Shown here piece after piece: positions 9,075-17,032 of a stretch of DNA of 64,000 bases; the stretch's first letter is position 1; every line of letters begins with the position of its first letter. Source of the DNA: JBCBKU01 sp965267475 (lineage in GTDB: Bacteria; Pseudomonadota; Alphaproteobacteria; Rhodobacterales; Rhodobacteraceae). Location: assembly GCA_965267475.1 (NCBI GenBank), contig OZ254079.1, positions 496,001 through 560,000 on the forward strand. The letters are read 5' to 3'. A program made the translations under genes and the position numbers. The notes below the pieces were generated by a model. That model saw nothing but the letters and a program-made list of their open reading frames with translations, had not been told where the DNA came from and searched no databases.

Positions 9075-9836
9075 TTACTCAAAGCACCCGGCCCGACCGT
9101 CGGCGCGAATGGTGGCGGCACCGTCCAGTATGGCCCGCGCACGGCGTCGCACGAAATCCGATGGCTTCGACGCCGACCGCAGCTTCGGTGCAGGCAGAAT
9201 CGCCGCCAACCGGGCTGCTTGCACGGCTGTCAGCTTGTCGGGCGCCACACCGAAATAATGCCGAGACGCGGCTGCAACACCGAACACCCCCTCATCAAAT
9301 TCGGCGACGTTCAGATACACCTCGATCACACGCCGCTTGGTCCAGACCAGTTCGACCGCCGGGGTAAGCAACGCCTCAAGCGCCTTTCTGGCCCAGCTTC
9401 GGCCATGCCAAAGATAGACGTTCTTCACGACCTGCTGGCTGATGGTCGAGGCGCCGCGCCCGGCCCCATCATCCAGCGCATCCCGGATCGCGGCCATGTC
9501 AAACCCCCAGTGCAGACAGAAATTTGCATCTTCCGCCGCGACGACGGACCGCGCCATTACGGGCGCGATACTTTCCAATGGCACCCAATCCATCTTCACG
9601 CCGCTCAGTCGACGGCTTTCCGCAAAGGCATAGGGTGTCGTCGGCGGGTTTACGAATGCGAACAGCATGATCAGCCAGGCGGCCAGGACAAGGGCAACCA
9701 ATCCGCCTCGAAATGTCCATTTCAGTGTGGTGCCGATCCAACGACGCCAAAACGGAATGGTCTTCTTACCTCGCTTCCGCGCCGCTGGTTTGCGTGCGGT
9801 CTTTTTGGCCGGTTTTTTCGCGGGCGCTTTTGCCAA
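9075..9836 (-). CDS. mtgA: Monofunctional biosynthetic peptidoglycan transglycosylase
   Basis: Inner-membrane glycosyltransferase (GT51) that polymerises lipid II glycan strands. 253 aa: a very Lys/Ala-rich cytoplasmic tail (1-27), one membrane segment (about 42-63) and a GT51 domain with VVAAEDANFCLHWGFD (catalytic Glu region), GASTISQQVVKNVYLW, and KRRVIEVYLNVAEFDEGVFGV. The start is TTG at 9836, 2 nt after the rlmN stop; I see no in-frame ATG before the membrane helix. Likely coupled to rlmN. Confidence 0.92.
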   Translation of the reverse strand: MAKAPAKKPAKKTARKPAARKRGKKTIPFWRRWIGTTLKWTFRGGLVALVLAAWLIMLFAFVNPPTTPYAFAESRRLSGVKMDWVPLESIAPVMARSVVAAEDANFCLHWGFDMAAIRDALDDGAGRGASTISQQVVKNVYLWHGRSWARKALEALLTPAVELVWTKRRVIEVYLNVAEFDEGVFGVAAASRHYFGVAPDKLTAVQAARLAAILPAPKLRSASKPSDFVRRRARAILDGAATIRADGRAGCFE

Positions 9837-9838
9837 TG

Positions 9839-11023
9839 TCAGCTCAGACCCGCTTCGGCAGCAATCTCGGCGCGCGACTTTCGGGCCCGCTCGGTTGCAG
9901 ATTTAAGCTGGCCGCAGGCGGCCATGATGTCTTCGCCGCGCGGTGTCCGGATGGGCGAGGCATAGCCAGCCTTATAAATGATATCGGCGAAAGCCCGGAT
10001 GCGGTTGTTCGACGACCGCTCATAGGGTGCGCCCGGCCATTCGTTGAACGGAATCAGATTGATTTTCGCTGGAATGCCCTTGATCAGCTCCACAAGGCGG
10101 CGGGCATCTTCGTCGGTATCATTCACGCCTTTCAGCATCACGTACTCGAACGTGATCCGTTCCGAGTTCGACAGTTTCGGGTACTCGCGCAATGCATCCA
10201 AAAGCGTTTCGATGTTCCAGCGTTTGTTGATCGGGACCAGCTTGTCGCGCACTTCATCGGTGGTGGCATGGAAGGACACGGCCAACATGCAGCCGATTTC
10301 TTCCGCCGTGCGCGCGATTTCGGGCACGACACCGCTAGTCGACAGGGTGATCCTCCGTCGCGACAGGGAAATCCCTTCCCCATCCATGGCGATCTTCATG
10401 GCATCCCGAACGGCTTCGAAATTGTACAATGGCTCGCCCATGCCCATAAGCACGATGTTCGACAAAAGCCGGGGCCCGTCCTCGCCTGTGCCCTTCCCGG
10501 GTTCGGGCCACTCGCCCAGATCGTCACGGGCGATCATGATCTGACCGACGATTTCTGCCGCCGTCAGGTTCCGCACAAGCTTCTGGGTGCCCGTGTGGCA
10601 GAACGAACAGGTCAGCGTACAACCCACCTGGGATGAGATGCACAAAGTCCCGCGGTCCTCCTCGGGGATGTACACCGTCTCAACCTCATGGCCGCCCGCG
10701 ATCCGCACAAGATACTTGCGCGTCCCATCATCCGAAACTTGCCGCGTGACGACCTCGGGCACCTCGATCACGAAGGCCTCGGCCAGCTTTGCACGGTAAT
10801 CCTTGGCAAGGTTTGTCATCGCGCCGAAGTCGCGCACGCCCCAGTGATAAACCCACTGCCAGATCTGGTTGACCCGCATCTTGGCCTGTTTCTCGGGCGT
10901 ACCCATGTCGATCATGGCCGCGCGCAACCCGTCGCGCGTCAATCCGACAATGTTTTGTGGCCCCTCAGGAAGCTTCCGAGGGATCGTAAGCACGTCCTGC
11001 GTGATCGGCGCATCGGTTGCCAT
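9839..11023 (-). CDS. rlmN: Dual-specificity 23S rRNA/tRNA adenine-C2 methyltransferase
   Basis: Radical SAM enzyme that methylates A2503 of 23S rRNA and A37 of some tRNAs. 394 aa. The radical SAM motif is CTLTCSFC (C-x3-C-x2-C); GMGEPLYNFEAV binds SAM; RTPRGEDIMAACGQL carries the C-terminal catalytic Cys. I start at the ATG at 11023 (MATDAPITQDVLTIPRKLPEG), which resembles family N-termini; the frame is open to an ATG at 11080. Followed directly by mtgA. Confidence 0.94.
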   Translation of the reverse strand: MATDAPITQDVLTIPRKLPEGPQNIVGLTRDGLRAAMIDMGTPEKQAKMRVNQIWQWVYHWGVRDFGAMTNLAKDYRAKLAEAFVIEVPEVVTRQVSDDGTRKYLVRIAGGHEVETVYIPEEDRGTLCISSQVGCTLTCSFCHTGTQKLVRNLTAAEIVGQIMIARDDLGEWPEPGKGTGEDGPRLLSNIVLMGMGEPLYNFEAVRDAMKIAMDGEGISLSRRRITLSTSGVVPEIARTAEEIGCMLAVSFHATTDEVRDKLVPINKRWNIETLLDALREYPKLSNSERITFEYVMLKGVNDTDEDARRLVELIKGIPAKINLIPFNEWPGAPYERSSNNRIRAFADIIYKAGYASPIRTPRGEDIMAACGQLKSATERARKSRAEIAAEAGLS

Positions 11024-11095
11024 TGCGGTCGGGTCCTTCAAAGAAGCCGCCTCATAGCCCAGCTTGGCCCCTTCATTCAATAGGGTGCGGCAGGT

Positions 11096-13135
11096 TCAGT
11101 CTTCTCGGCCAAGCACTTTCGCCAATGTCCGTGAAATGGTCGCGGGCGGGCTTGGCTTGCGCACCAGGGGGGCCACGACCGACCCCATTTCTTCTTCGGA
11201 AAACCCGGTATAGCCGGACATGTAGACGACCGGCATGCCAGGCCGCCTTTCCCGAACGGCACGCGCCAGTTCAAAACCGCCCACACCGCCGGGCATCACG
11301 ACATCGGTCATCAGGACATCGAAGATCAGCCCGTCTTCGATCAGCTTCAGCGCATCCGCGCCCGAGTTGGCGGTGACCGCGTCATAGCCGATATTGCGCA
11401 AAAGCCGCTGCATCATCCGTTGAAGATCAATTTCGTCCTCGACCAGAAGTACCGTCTCGCCAAGACCGGGCATGACCGGCGCTTCGATATGCGAACGCTC
11501 GCTGCACTGATCGACTTTCCCGCGCGGGAGAGTAAGCGAGATGGTCGATCCCTGGCCCTCTTCCGAATAGATCCGAAGACTGCCGTTCGATTGCTGAACA
11601 AACCCATAGACCATCGAAAGACCCAAGCCCGACGAAGACTTCTTTTGCCGCGTCGTGAAGAAGGGGTCGATGGCCCGGCGCTTCACCTCGTCTGCCATGC
11701 CGGGGCCGTTGTCTGAGACCGACATCTCTACAAATTCGCTGCGGGCATTCGACAGCCGCTGGGCTGCATCGTCTTCGGCCGGGGGGTCGTCCTTGTCGGT
11801 TTCAGACGGTGTCCGGGCCGCAATCCGGGCCTGGATCGTGATCCTGTCGCCACGACCGGAACTCGCTATGGCATCCCGGGCGTTCAGAACAAGGTTCAGC
11901 AAAGCGTTCTCAAGTTGGTCCGTATCGCAATAGACCGCCAGATCCGGTTCGACGTCCTGGAAAACCATCTCGACATCTTCCTCGATGACCGGACGAACGA
12001 GGGCCTTGAACTGAGAAAAAATGTCCGAGATGCGTTTGGACTCGGCCAAACCCGGCTGCCGTTGCGCAAAGGCAAGCAGGCGATGCGTCAACTTCTGGCC
12101 GCGTTCCATCGAGCTTAGCGCGCTGCGAAGCAGTTTGTTGGCCTCTTTGGCATCTGACTGAAGGCTCAACTGAACCGCGTACATTGTGGTCGCGATCAGG
12201 TTGTTGAAGTCGTGCGCGATCCCGCCGGTCAATTGGCCCAGCGCATCCAGACGGCTGCTGCGCTCGACCTGTTGACGGGCCTTTTCCGCCACCGTCACAT
12301 CTTCCAGAACAATGACGGTCATCAGGCCTGTTTCGGCATCGTCGGACTGTGTCGACGACACCCGGACATATCGGGCCTCTGTACTGTGCGCGCGCGACAG
12401 AAGATGCACTTCCGCGTCAATCTCGGTTTTGCTCAGCGCCCGGTTGATGGGATCGGCCGAGGATTCCATGGCCCGCATCTTGCCGGGTTCCAGAAACACG
12501 ATGTTCTTGGGCCAATCGAACGGGACCGACGCTGAAATCCCGCCAAGAATGTGCCGCGCCCGGGGGTTGATCGTCAGCACGCGACGATGGGCGTCCAGGC
12601 CGACGATGCCGGCGCCGACGGTGTCGAAGACCGCACCCAGAATCCGGTTGGCGCGATCGGCTTCGCGTCGCACTTCGCGCGCCGCCTTTGCCGTTTCGCG
12701 TTGTGCTGTGACGTCCGTGGCGGTTCCGATATGTCGGATCACATTGCCGCTGACGTCCCTGTCGAAGACCGTGTCCTGCGACAATACCCAGATAACCGTT
12801 CCGTCCTTCCGCGTCAGGCGGTACTCGATCGACCGGACTTCACCGTCGCTTAGCCCTTGAATGGTTTTGAAATGCTGCATGACCCGCGGCAGATCGTCGC
12901 GCGTAATCAGGCGGCCAATCACATCCGGTCCCATCTCCCGCAGATCTTTCGGCGAAAACCCGGTCAGGCGCGTCATTGCGGGGCTTGAGAACTCGTTGGC
13001 CTGGCTCTCGTGATTGTAGACATAAACGACGCTCGGCACGACGGCGAAGATCTTGGTCAAAAGCGGCCAACCGCTCCAATCACCAAGATCAAATCCACCG
13101 GATTCTGACCTGCTCAATCGGTCGTTCGACGCCAT
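11096..13135 (-). CDS. PAS-domain hybrid sensor histidine kinase with C-terminal receiver
   Basis: 679 aa, apparently cytoplasmic: I see no membrane helices. Order of domains: PAS at about 30-145 (YVYNHESQANEFSSPAMTRLTGF, GTATDVTAQRE); a second PAS-like unit at about 165-285; HisKA with phospho-acceptor His308 (GGIAHDFNN); HATPase at about 400-540 (NALLNLVLNARDA, SDNGPGMADEV, SSGLGLSMVYGF); receiver at 560-675 with Asp611 (LMTDVVMPGG). It belongs to the HDFNN group of hybrid kinases that often pass phosphate to a separate partner. The signal and output are unknown. GAGGACCC upstream of the ATG is a reasonable Shine-Dalgarno. Confidence 0.9.
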   Translation of the reverse strand: MASNDRLSRSESGGFDLGDWSGWPLLTKIFAVVPSVVYVYNHESQANEFSSPAMTRLTGFSPKDLREMGPDVIGRLITRDDLPRVMQHFKTIQGLSDGEVRSIEYRLTRKDGTVIWVLSQDTVFDRDVSGNVIRHIGTATDVTAQRETAKAAREVRREADRANRILGAVFDTVGAGIVGLDAHRRVLTINPRARHILGGISASVPFDWPKNIVFLEPGKMRAMESSADPINRALSKTEIDAEVHLLSRAHSTEARYVRVSSTQSDDAETGLMTVIVLEDVTVAEKARQQVERSSRLDALGQLTGGIAHDFNNLIATTMYAVQLSLQSDAKEANKLLRSALSSMERGQKLTHRLLAFAQRQPGLAESKRISDIFSQFKALVRPVIEEDVEMVFQDVEPDLAVYCDTDQLENALLNLVLNARDAIASSGRGDRITIQARIAARTPSETDKDDPPAEDDAAQRLSNARSEFVEMSVSDNGPGMADEVKRRAIDPFFTTRQKKSSSGLGLSMVYGFVQQSNGSLRIYSEEGQGSTISLTLPRGKVDQCSERSHIEAPVMPGLGETVLLVEDEIDLQRMMQRLLRNIGYDAVTANSGADALKLIEDGLIFDVLMTDVVMPGGVGGFELARAVRERRPGMPVVYMSGYTGFSEEEMGSVVAPLVRKPSPPATISRTLAKVLGRED

Positions 13136-13237
13136 GGGTCCTCACAGCAAATACTCGCCCAATACGCGAAATTCGCCGATTTCCCGTCGCGTTACAAGGG
13201 TAGGAGGGCGCCGGGGGCATTCCCCGACGCGACAAGC

Positions 13238-13774
13238 TCAGCTCGTGCAGCGGCTTTCGGCTTCTTCAAGCGCAGCCGTAAACCCAAGCAGGGAAAACGT
13301 GTCCTTGGTTTCGGTCCCGCGGCTCGAACGTCCGGTTACGACCGCCTGAGCGCCCCGTTTCATGGCGGCGATCACCTTGGCGTCGTCGCCGGCTGTCGCG
13401 GGCCAGGCCCATTCACCCTCGGTGAACATCTCGAACTCGTCCCCGCTGATGTCCAGCGTGACTGTCGAGCCTTCGGCAAAGGGATAACCGCCCGTAAAGG
13501 CCACCTCGCCGTCGTTTTCATCGCCTGGGCGGAAACTGACGAAAAACAGGATGTCGCTGCGCCGCACCGCCACGACACGCCCGTCGCGCGTGTTGACCGT
13601 TTCCTTGGGTGCGGACACGCCCCAGCATTCGGCCGGATCCGTTTCAACGAAGACGGACCAATCGGTTTTGGCCGCAACCCGGTTCGAGGATTCCTCGGAT
13701 TCCTGCGCCACGCCCAACGTCGCCGCAAATGCACATACCGCCGCGCACGCAAGTGTTCTTCCTGCAAATGTCAT
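13238..13774 (-). CDS. Invasion-associated locus B (IalB)-like secreted protein
   Basis: 178 aa with a signal peptide (residues 1-23, ACAAVCAFAATLGVAQ), then a compact beta-rich domain. The pairing of KTDWSVFVETDPAECWGVSAP with FVSFRPGD and a C-terminal ESRCTS cysteine fits the IalB-like family common in alphaproteobacterial periplasms. The two cysteines (AECW and SRCT) may form a disulfide. Role unknown. It lies alone between the histidine kinase and serB, with a 170-nt upstream gap. Confidence 0.75.
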   Translation of the reverse strand: MTFAGRTLACAAVCAFAATLGVAQESEESSNRVAAKTDWSVFVETDPAECWGVSAPKETVNTRDGRVVAVRRSDILFFVSFRPGDENDGEVAFTGGYPFAEGSTVTLDISGDEFEMFTEGEWAWPATAGDDAKVIAAMKRGAQAVVTGRSSRGTETKDTFSLLGFTAALEEAESRCTS

Positions 13775-13944
13775 GCCTATACAGCCTCCAAGCTGTGTCT
13801 GCCTCTTGTCGGCGATCCCGCGCCCTGTTTCCGGGTGCTTTGTGGGATAGACCCGCCGAATATCTACTCTGATTGGGAGATAAATCAGAATTTCGACTTT
13901 TTTGGAAGCCCCAGACCCTGCAATTCCGAAGGTTCTTGCACAGC

Positions 13945-14817
13945 TTAGGCTCTGACGAAGTCCGAAGCGCCGATCCCTTGCAGAAAAAGAAGCGCTGTCA
14001 GGTCGCCGTGGTTGATCTGGACGGCGGCGCGGGCAGCCACGGAAGGCTTGGCATGGGCCGCAACGCCCAGCCCGGCCTCTTCCAACATACCAAGGTCGTT
14101 GGCCCCGTCGCCCACGGCAAGCACATCGCCGGCCGCCAATCCCAACGCGGTGGTGATCTCGGTCAGCGCGGCCACCTTTGCGTCGCGTCCAAGGATCGGG
14201 TCTTCGGCCTCGCCAGTCAGAACGCCATCCTTCGCGATCAGGCGGTTGGCCCGGTGTTCGTCAAACCCCAGAATGTCGGCGATCTTCGCCGTGAACTGCG
14301 TGAACCCGCCCGAGACCAACGCTGCATACCCCCCGAGCGCCTTATGCGTCGCCAGAAGCGTCTGGGCGCCGGGCATCAGCGTAATCCGCTCTGCCAGGAC
14401 CTGATCGATGATCCGATCCGGAAGCCCCTGAAGCAAGGCAACGCGGGCTTTCAAAGCGCCTTCGAACCCGATTTCGCCATTCATCGCCTGCGCGGTGATC
14501 GCTTGGATTTCTGCGCCCTTGCCGGCAGCATCACCCAATTCGTCGATGCATTCCTGCTGGATCATCGTTGAATCCATATCCGCCAGAAGAATGCGTTTGC
14601 GCCGGTTTTGCGCCGGTACAACGTTCACGTCGACACGCATGGCTTGCAGGTCAGACCGCACCTCATCCAGGTTTGGCGGTACGATTTCGACAGGAAACTC
14701 GGCGGCTTCGTCCGGTGACAGCCACACGGCCTCTCCGCCGCCCCATGCCGATTGCAGATTTTGGACCAGGGCGGGGTCCAATGTGCCTTTTGGTGCGATG
14801 AGTGACGCAAAATACAT
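13945..14817 (-). CDS. serB: Phosphoserine phosphatase
   Basis: HAD-family phosphatase that makes L-serine from phosphoserine, the last step of the phosphorylated serine pathway. 290 aa. Motif I is LLADMDSTM (nucleophile Asp of DxDST), with QECIDELGD, the SGGFTQF motif II region, and GDGANDLGMLEEAG as motif III/IV. A weaker N-terminal region (1-70) corresponds to the ACT-like extension. serC and serA follow about 0.9 kb away on the other strand, so all three dedicated serine-synthesis genes are present here. Confidence 0.93.
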   Translation of the reverse strand: MYFASLIAPKGTLDPALVQNLQSAWGGGEAVWLSPDEAAEFPVEIVPPNLDEVRSDLQAMRVDVNVVPAQNRRKRILLADMDSTMIQQECIDELGDAAGKGAEIQAITAQAMNGEIGFEGALKARVALLQGLPDRIIDQVLAERITLMPGAQTLLATHKALGGYAALVSGGFTQFTAKIADILGFDEHRANRLIAKDGVLTGEAEDPILGRDAKVAALTEITTALGLAAGDVLAVGDGANDLGMLEEAGLGVAAHAKPSVAARAAVQINHGDLTALLFLQGIGASDFVRA

Positions 14818-14919
14818 CTGAACCTCACTGATATTGGCGCGCCTTACAGGACCGGCGCCCTATGTTCCAGCAAAGGCGTCACGTCACACTGTGATCACAA
14901 AGGGGATCCCACTGCTTCA

Positions 14920-15645
14920 ATGCCTCCAGTTCTGCACGTTCTCCCATTCTCCACCTACTCGGAAAAAGCGCTTTGGGCGCTGAAATGCGCCGGAATCGAG
15001 CCGGACGTCAGATCCTATTTGCCCGGGCCCCATGCGCGGAAGGTCAAGGCGGTCAGCGGGCAGACCTCGGTTCCAGTCCTTGAGGTGCCGGGTCAGGTGG
15101 TCGCCGGATCGAACGAGATCGCGGCATTCGCCCATGCAAGCAACCCCAATGCCGGACTGATCCCGGACCGCCATCGCGCTGAAATCATGGACTGGCAGGC
15201 AGAGTTCGATCAAATGGGTCACGTTCTGCGCGCGACTTTTGTTCTTGCGCTGAAAGATCGCCCAAAGGCGATAAGGGATATCCTGACCGGTGGTGCGTTG
15301 GTGGGGCGGGTAAGCCTGTATCGAACGCTTTTCCCTTTAATAGGGTCTATTTTGCAGCGATCTTCACGGTCAGCCGCACCGGATCTTTCCGCAGCGTGGG
15401 AGGCGAGCCAAGCGCTTCTTGCCCGCGCTTGCGAAGCGGCGGGGTCCAGTGGGTACATCGTCGGCGAAAGCTTCACGCTGGCAGATCTCACCGCCGCAGC
15501 GCTGTATCACCCCGTGGTTCTTCCAGAGGGAGCATTGGGCGCGGATTACGCCCGTACGCGGCCCGAAATGGCGCTTTGGCAGGACCGATGGGCGGGCCAC
15601 CCAGGCCGCGCCTATGTCGAGCGCATCTATTGTGATCACAGATAG
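14920..15645 (+). CDS. Glutathione S-transferase family protein
   Basis: 241 aa with an N-terminal thioredoxin-like half (VLHVLPFSTYSEKALWALKCAGIEP, SVPVLEVPG) and a helical C-terminal half (YIVGESFTLADLTAAALYHPVV). Members act as glutathione transferases or related thiol enzymes; the substrate cannot be read. It sits between divergent serB and the serC leader RNA. The Shine-Dalgarno is weak (GGGGAT about 12 nt upstream). Confidence 0.8.
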   Translation: MPPVLHVLPFSTYSEKALWALKCAGIEPDVRSYLPGPHARKVKAVSGQTSVPVLEVPGQVVAGSNEIAAFAHASNPNAGLIPDRHRAEIMDWQAEFDQMGHVLRATFVLALKDRPKAIRDILTGGALVGRVSLYRTLFPLIGSILQRSSRSAAPDLSAAWEASQALLARACEAAGSSGYIVGESFTLADLTAAALYHPVVLPEGALGADYARTRPEMALWQDRWAGHPGRAYVERIYCDHR

Positions 15646-15670
15646 TGTTGGAATTTTCGGGTTGTGAGAT

Positions 15671-15745
15671 CCGCGCCAAGCCATTATGCGCGGCGGTGGG
15701 ACACCCCTCCCCAACGAGGGGCGCGTATCTGGAAGGATAAACATC
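15671..15745 (+). ncRNA. serC leader RNA motif (two-hairpin element)
   Basis: Two hairpins directly precede serC. Stem 1 is CCGCGC (15671-15676) pairing with GCGCGG (15688-15693). Stem 2 is CCCCTC (15704-15709) with GAGGGG (15716-15721). The Shine-Dalgarno GGAAGGA and a GTG start follow. A conserved serC motif with this layout has been described by comparative genomics upstream of serC operons in Alphaproteobacteria. The match to that motif is my recognition of arrangement and position, not a covariance-model hit. It is presumably a cis-regulator of serine synthesis. Confidence 0.7.
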
Positions 15746-16900
15746 GTGAGCACCACCCAACCGGCTGCGCGGCCGGCGAACCCGCGTTTCTCGTCTGGCC
15801 CCTGCGCCAAACCCCCGACATTCACGCTTGATAAGCTCGGTGACGCCGCCCTGGGCCGGTCGCACCGTGCCGCTATTGGCAAGGCGAAGCTGAAGCAAGC
15901 CATTGAAGAAACACGGGAAATCCTTGGAGTCCCGGCGGATTTCAAAATCGGCATCGTGCCCGCATCGGACACCGGTGCGTTCGAGATGGCCATGTGGTCG
16001 ATGCTGGGCGAACGTCCGGCTGAAATGGTGGCCTGGGAAAGCTTCGGCAAAGGCTGGGTCACGGATGTGGTCAAGCAGCTGAAGATCGACGCCAATGTGC
16101 ACGAGGCCGAGTACGGCGAAATCGTCGATATGGCCGCGTTAGACTATGATCATGACGTCTGCTTCACCTGGAATGGCACGACATCGGGCGTGCGGATGCC
16201 AAATGGCGATGCGATCCCGGCGGACCGCAAGGGCCTGACCTTTTGCGATGCGACATCGGCCGCATTCGCGATGGATCTGCCCTGGGACAAACTGGATGTG
16301 ATCACATTTTCCTGGCAGAAAGTGCTGGGTGGTGAGGCCGCGCACGGGATGTTGGTCTTGTCGCCTCGCGCCGTGCAACGCCTTGAAACTTATACACCTT
16401 CCTGGCCCCTTCCGAAGATCTTCCGCCTGACGAAAGGCGGGAAACTGATCGAGGGCGTGTTTGAAGGGGCAACGATCAACACGCCATCGATGCTGGCGGT
16501 TGAGGATTACCTGCACTGTCTTGCCTGGGCGAAATCGGTTGGCGGATTGCCAGGCTTGATCGCCCGCGCGGATGCGAACGCGGATGTGATCACAAAATTT
16601 GTGGCCGCGCGAGACTGGATCGACTTTCTGGCCGAGGCGCCGGAAACCCGTTCAAATACAAGCGTTTGCCTGAAGTTCACTGATGCGCGCATTCTGGACG
16701 GAGCGGGCTTTGCCAAGGCTGTGGCCAAACGGTTGGAGGTCGAAGGCGCCGCCTTGGACATTGGCGGATACCGCGACGCGCCCCCGGGTCTTCGGATCTG
16801 GTGTGGTGGCACGGTCGAAACATCAGACCTAGAGGCGCTGATGCCCTGGCTCGATTGGGCGTTCGAGGCCGAGATTTCGGCCCAAACCGCCGCTGCCTGA
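15746..16900 (+). CDS. serC: Phosphoserine aminotransferase
   Basis: PLP-dependent enzyme that converts 3-phosphohydroxypyruvate to phosphoserine. 384 aa. Start: GTG at 15746 (VSTTQPAARPANPRFSSGPC), with GGAAGGA 8 nt upstream; the in-frame ATG at 15686 lies inside the leader RNA and is unlikely. Seen: SDTGAFEMAMWSMLG, TWNGTTSGVRMPNGD, PLP-lysine region FSWQKVLGGEAAHGML, and NTPSMLAVEDYL. This is the longer alphaproteobacterial form. serA follows after a 132-nt structured gap. Confidence 0.94.
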   Translation: MSTTQPAARPANPRFSSGPCAKPPTFTLDKLGDAALGRSHRAAIGKAKLKQAIEETREILGVPADFKIGIVPASDTGAFEMAMWSMLGERPAEMVAWESFGKGWVTDVVKQLKIDANVHEAEYGEIVDMAALDYDHDVCFTWNGTTSGVRMPNGDAIPADRKGLTFCDATSAAFAMDLPWDKLDVITFSWQKVLGGEAAHGMLVLSPRAVQRLETYTPSWPLPKIFRLTKGGKLIEGVFEGATINTPSMLAVEDYLHCLAWAKSVGGLPGLIARADANADVITKFVAARDWIDFLAEAPETRSNTSVCLKFTDARILDGAGFAKAVAKRLEVEGAALDIGGYRDAPPGLRIWCGGTVETSDLEALMPWLDWAFEAEISAQTAAA

Positions 16901-16917
16901 CCCCGAAAAGCGACACT

Positions 16918-17019
16918 ATTCCCGCGCCGCAGCACGCGAAAAGGACATAACTTCGCAGCCGCAGCGCGGGAATTTGACAAAACACAGGGTCTGCGGACCC
17001 GAGAAATTGTAAATTCTCG
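16918..17019 (+). promoter_or_regulatory. Structured leader between serC and serA
   Basis: Three inverted repeats in the 132-nt gap. First, a 10-bp perfect repeat, ATTCCCGCGC (16918-16927) with GCGCGGGAAT (16964-16973). Second, GGGTC/GACCC with a 4-nt loop (16987-17000). Third, CGAGAA/TTCTCG (17000-17019), which ends just before the serA Shine-Dalgarno AAAGGGAAA. No T-run follows the first two, so simple termination is unlikely; attenuation or translational control of serA is possible. Confidence 0.5.
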
Positions 17020-17032
17020 AAAGGGAAAATTC

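Noticed and set aside
14890..14899. CRP or FNR site at TGTGATCACA
   Set aside because: CRP sites need TGTGA-N6-TCACA and FNR sites TTGAT-N4-ATCAA; here the halves touch without a spacer.
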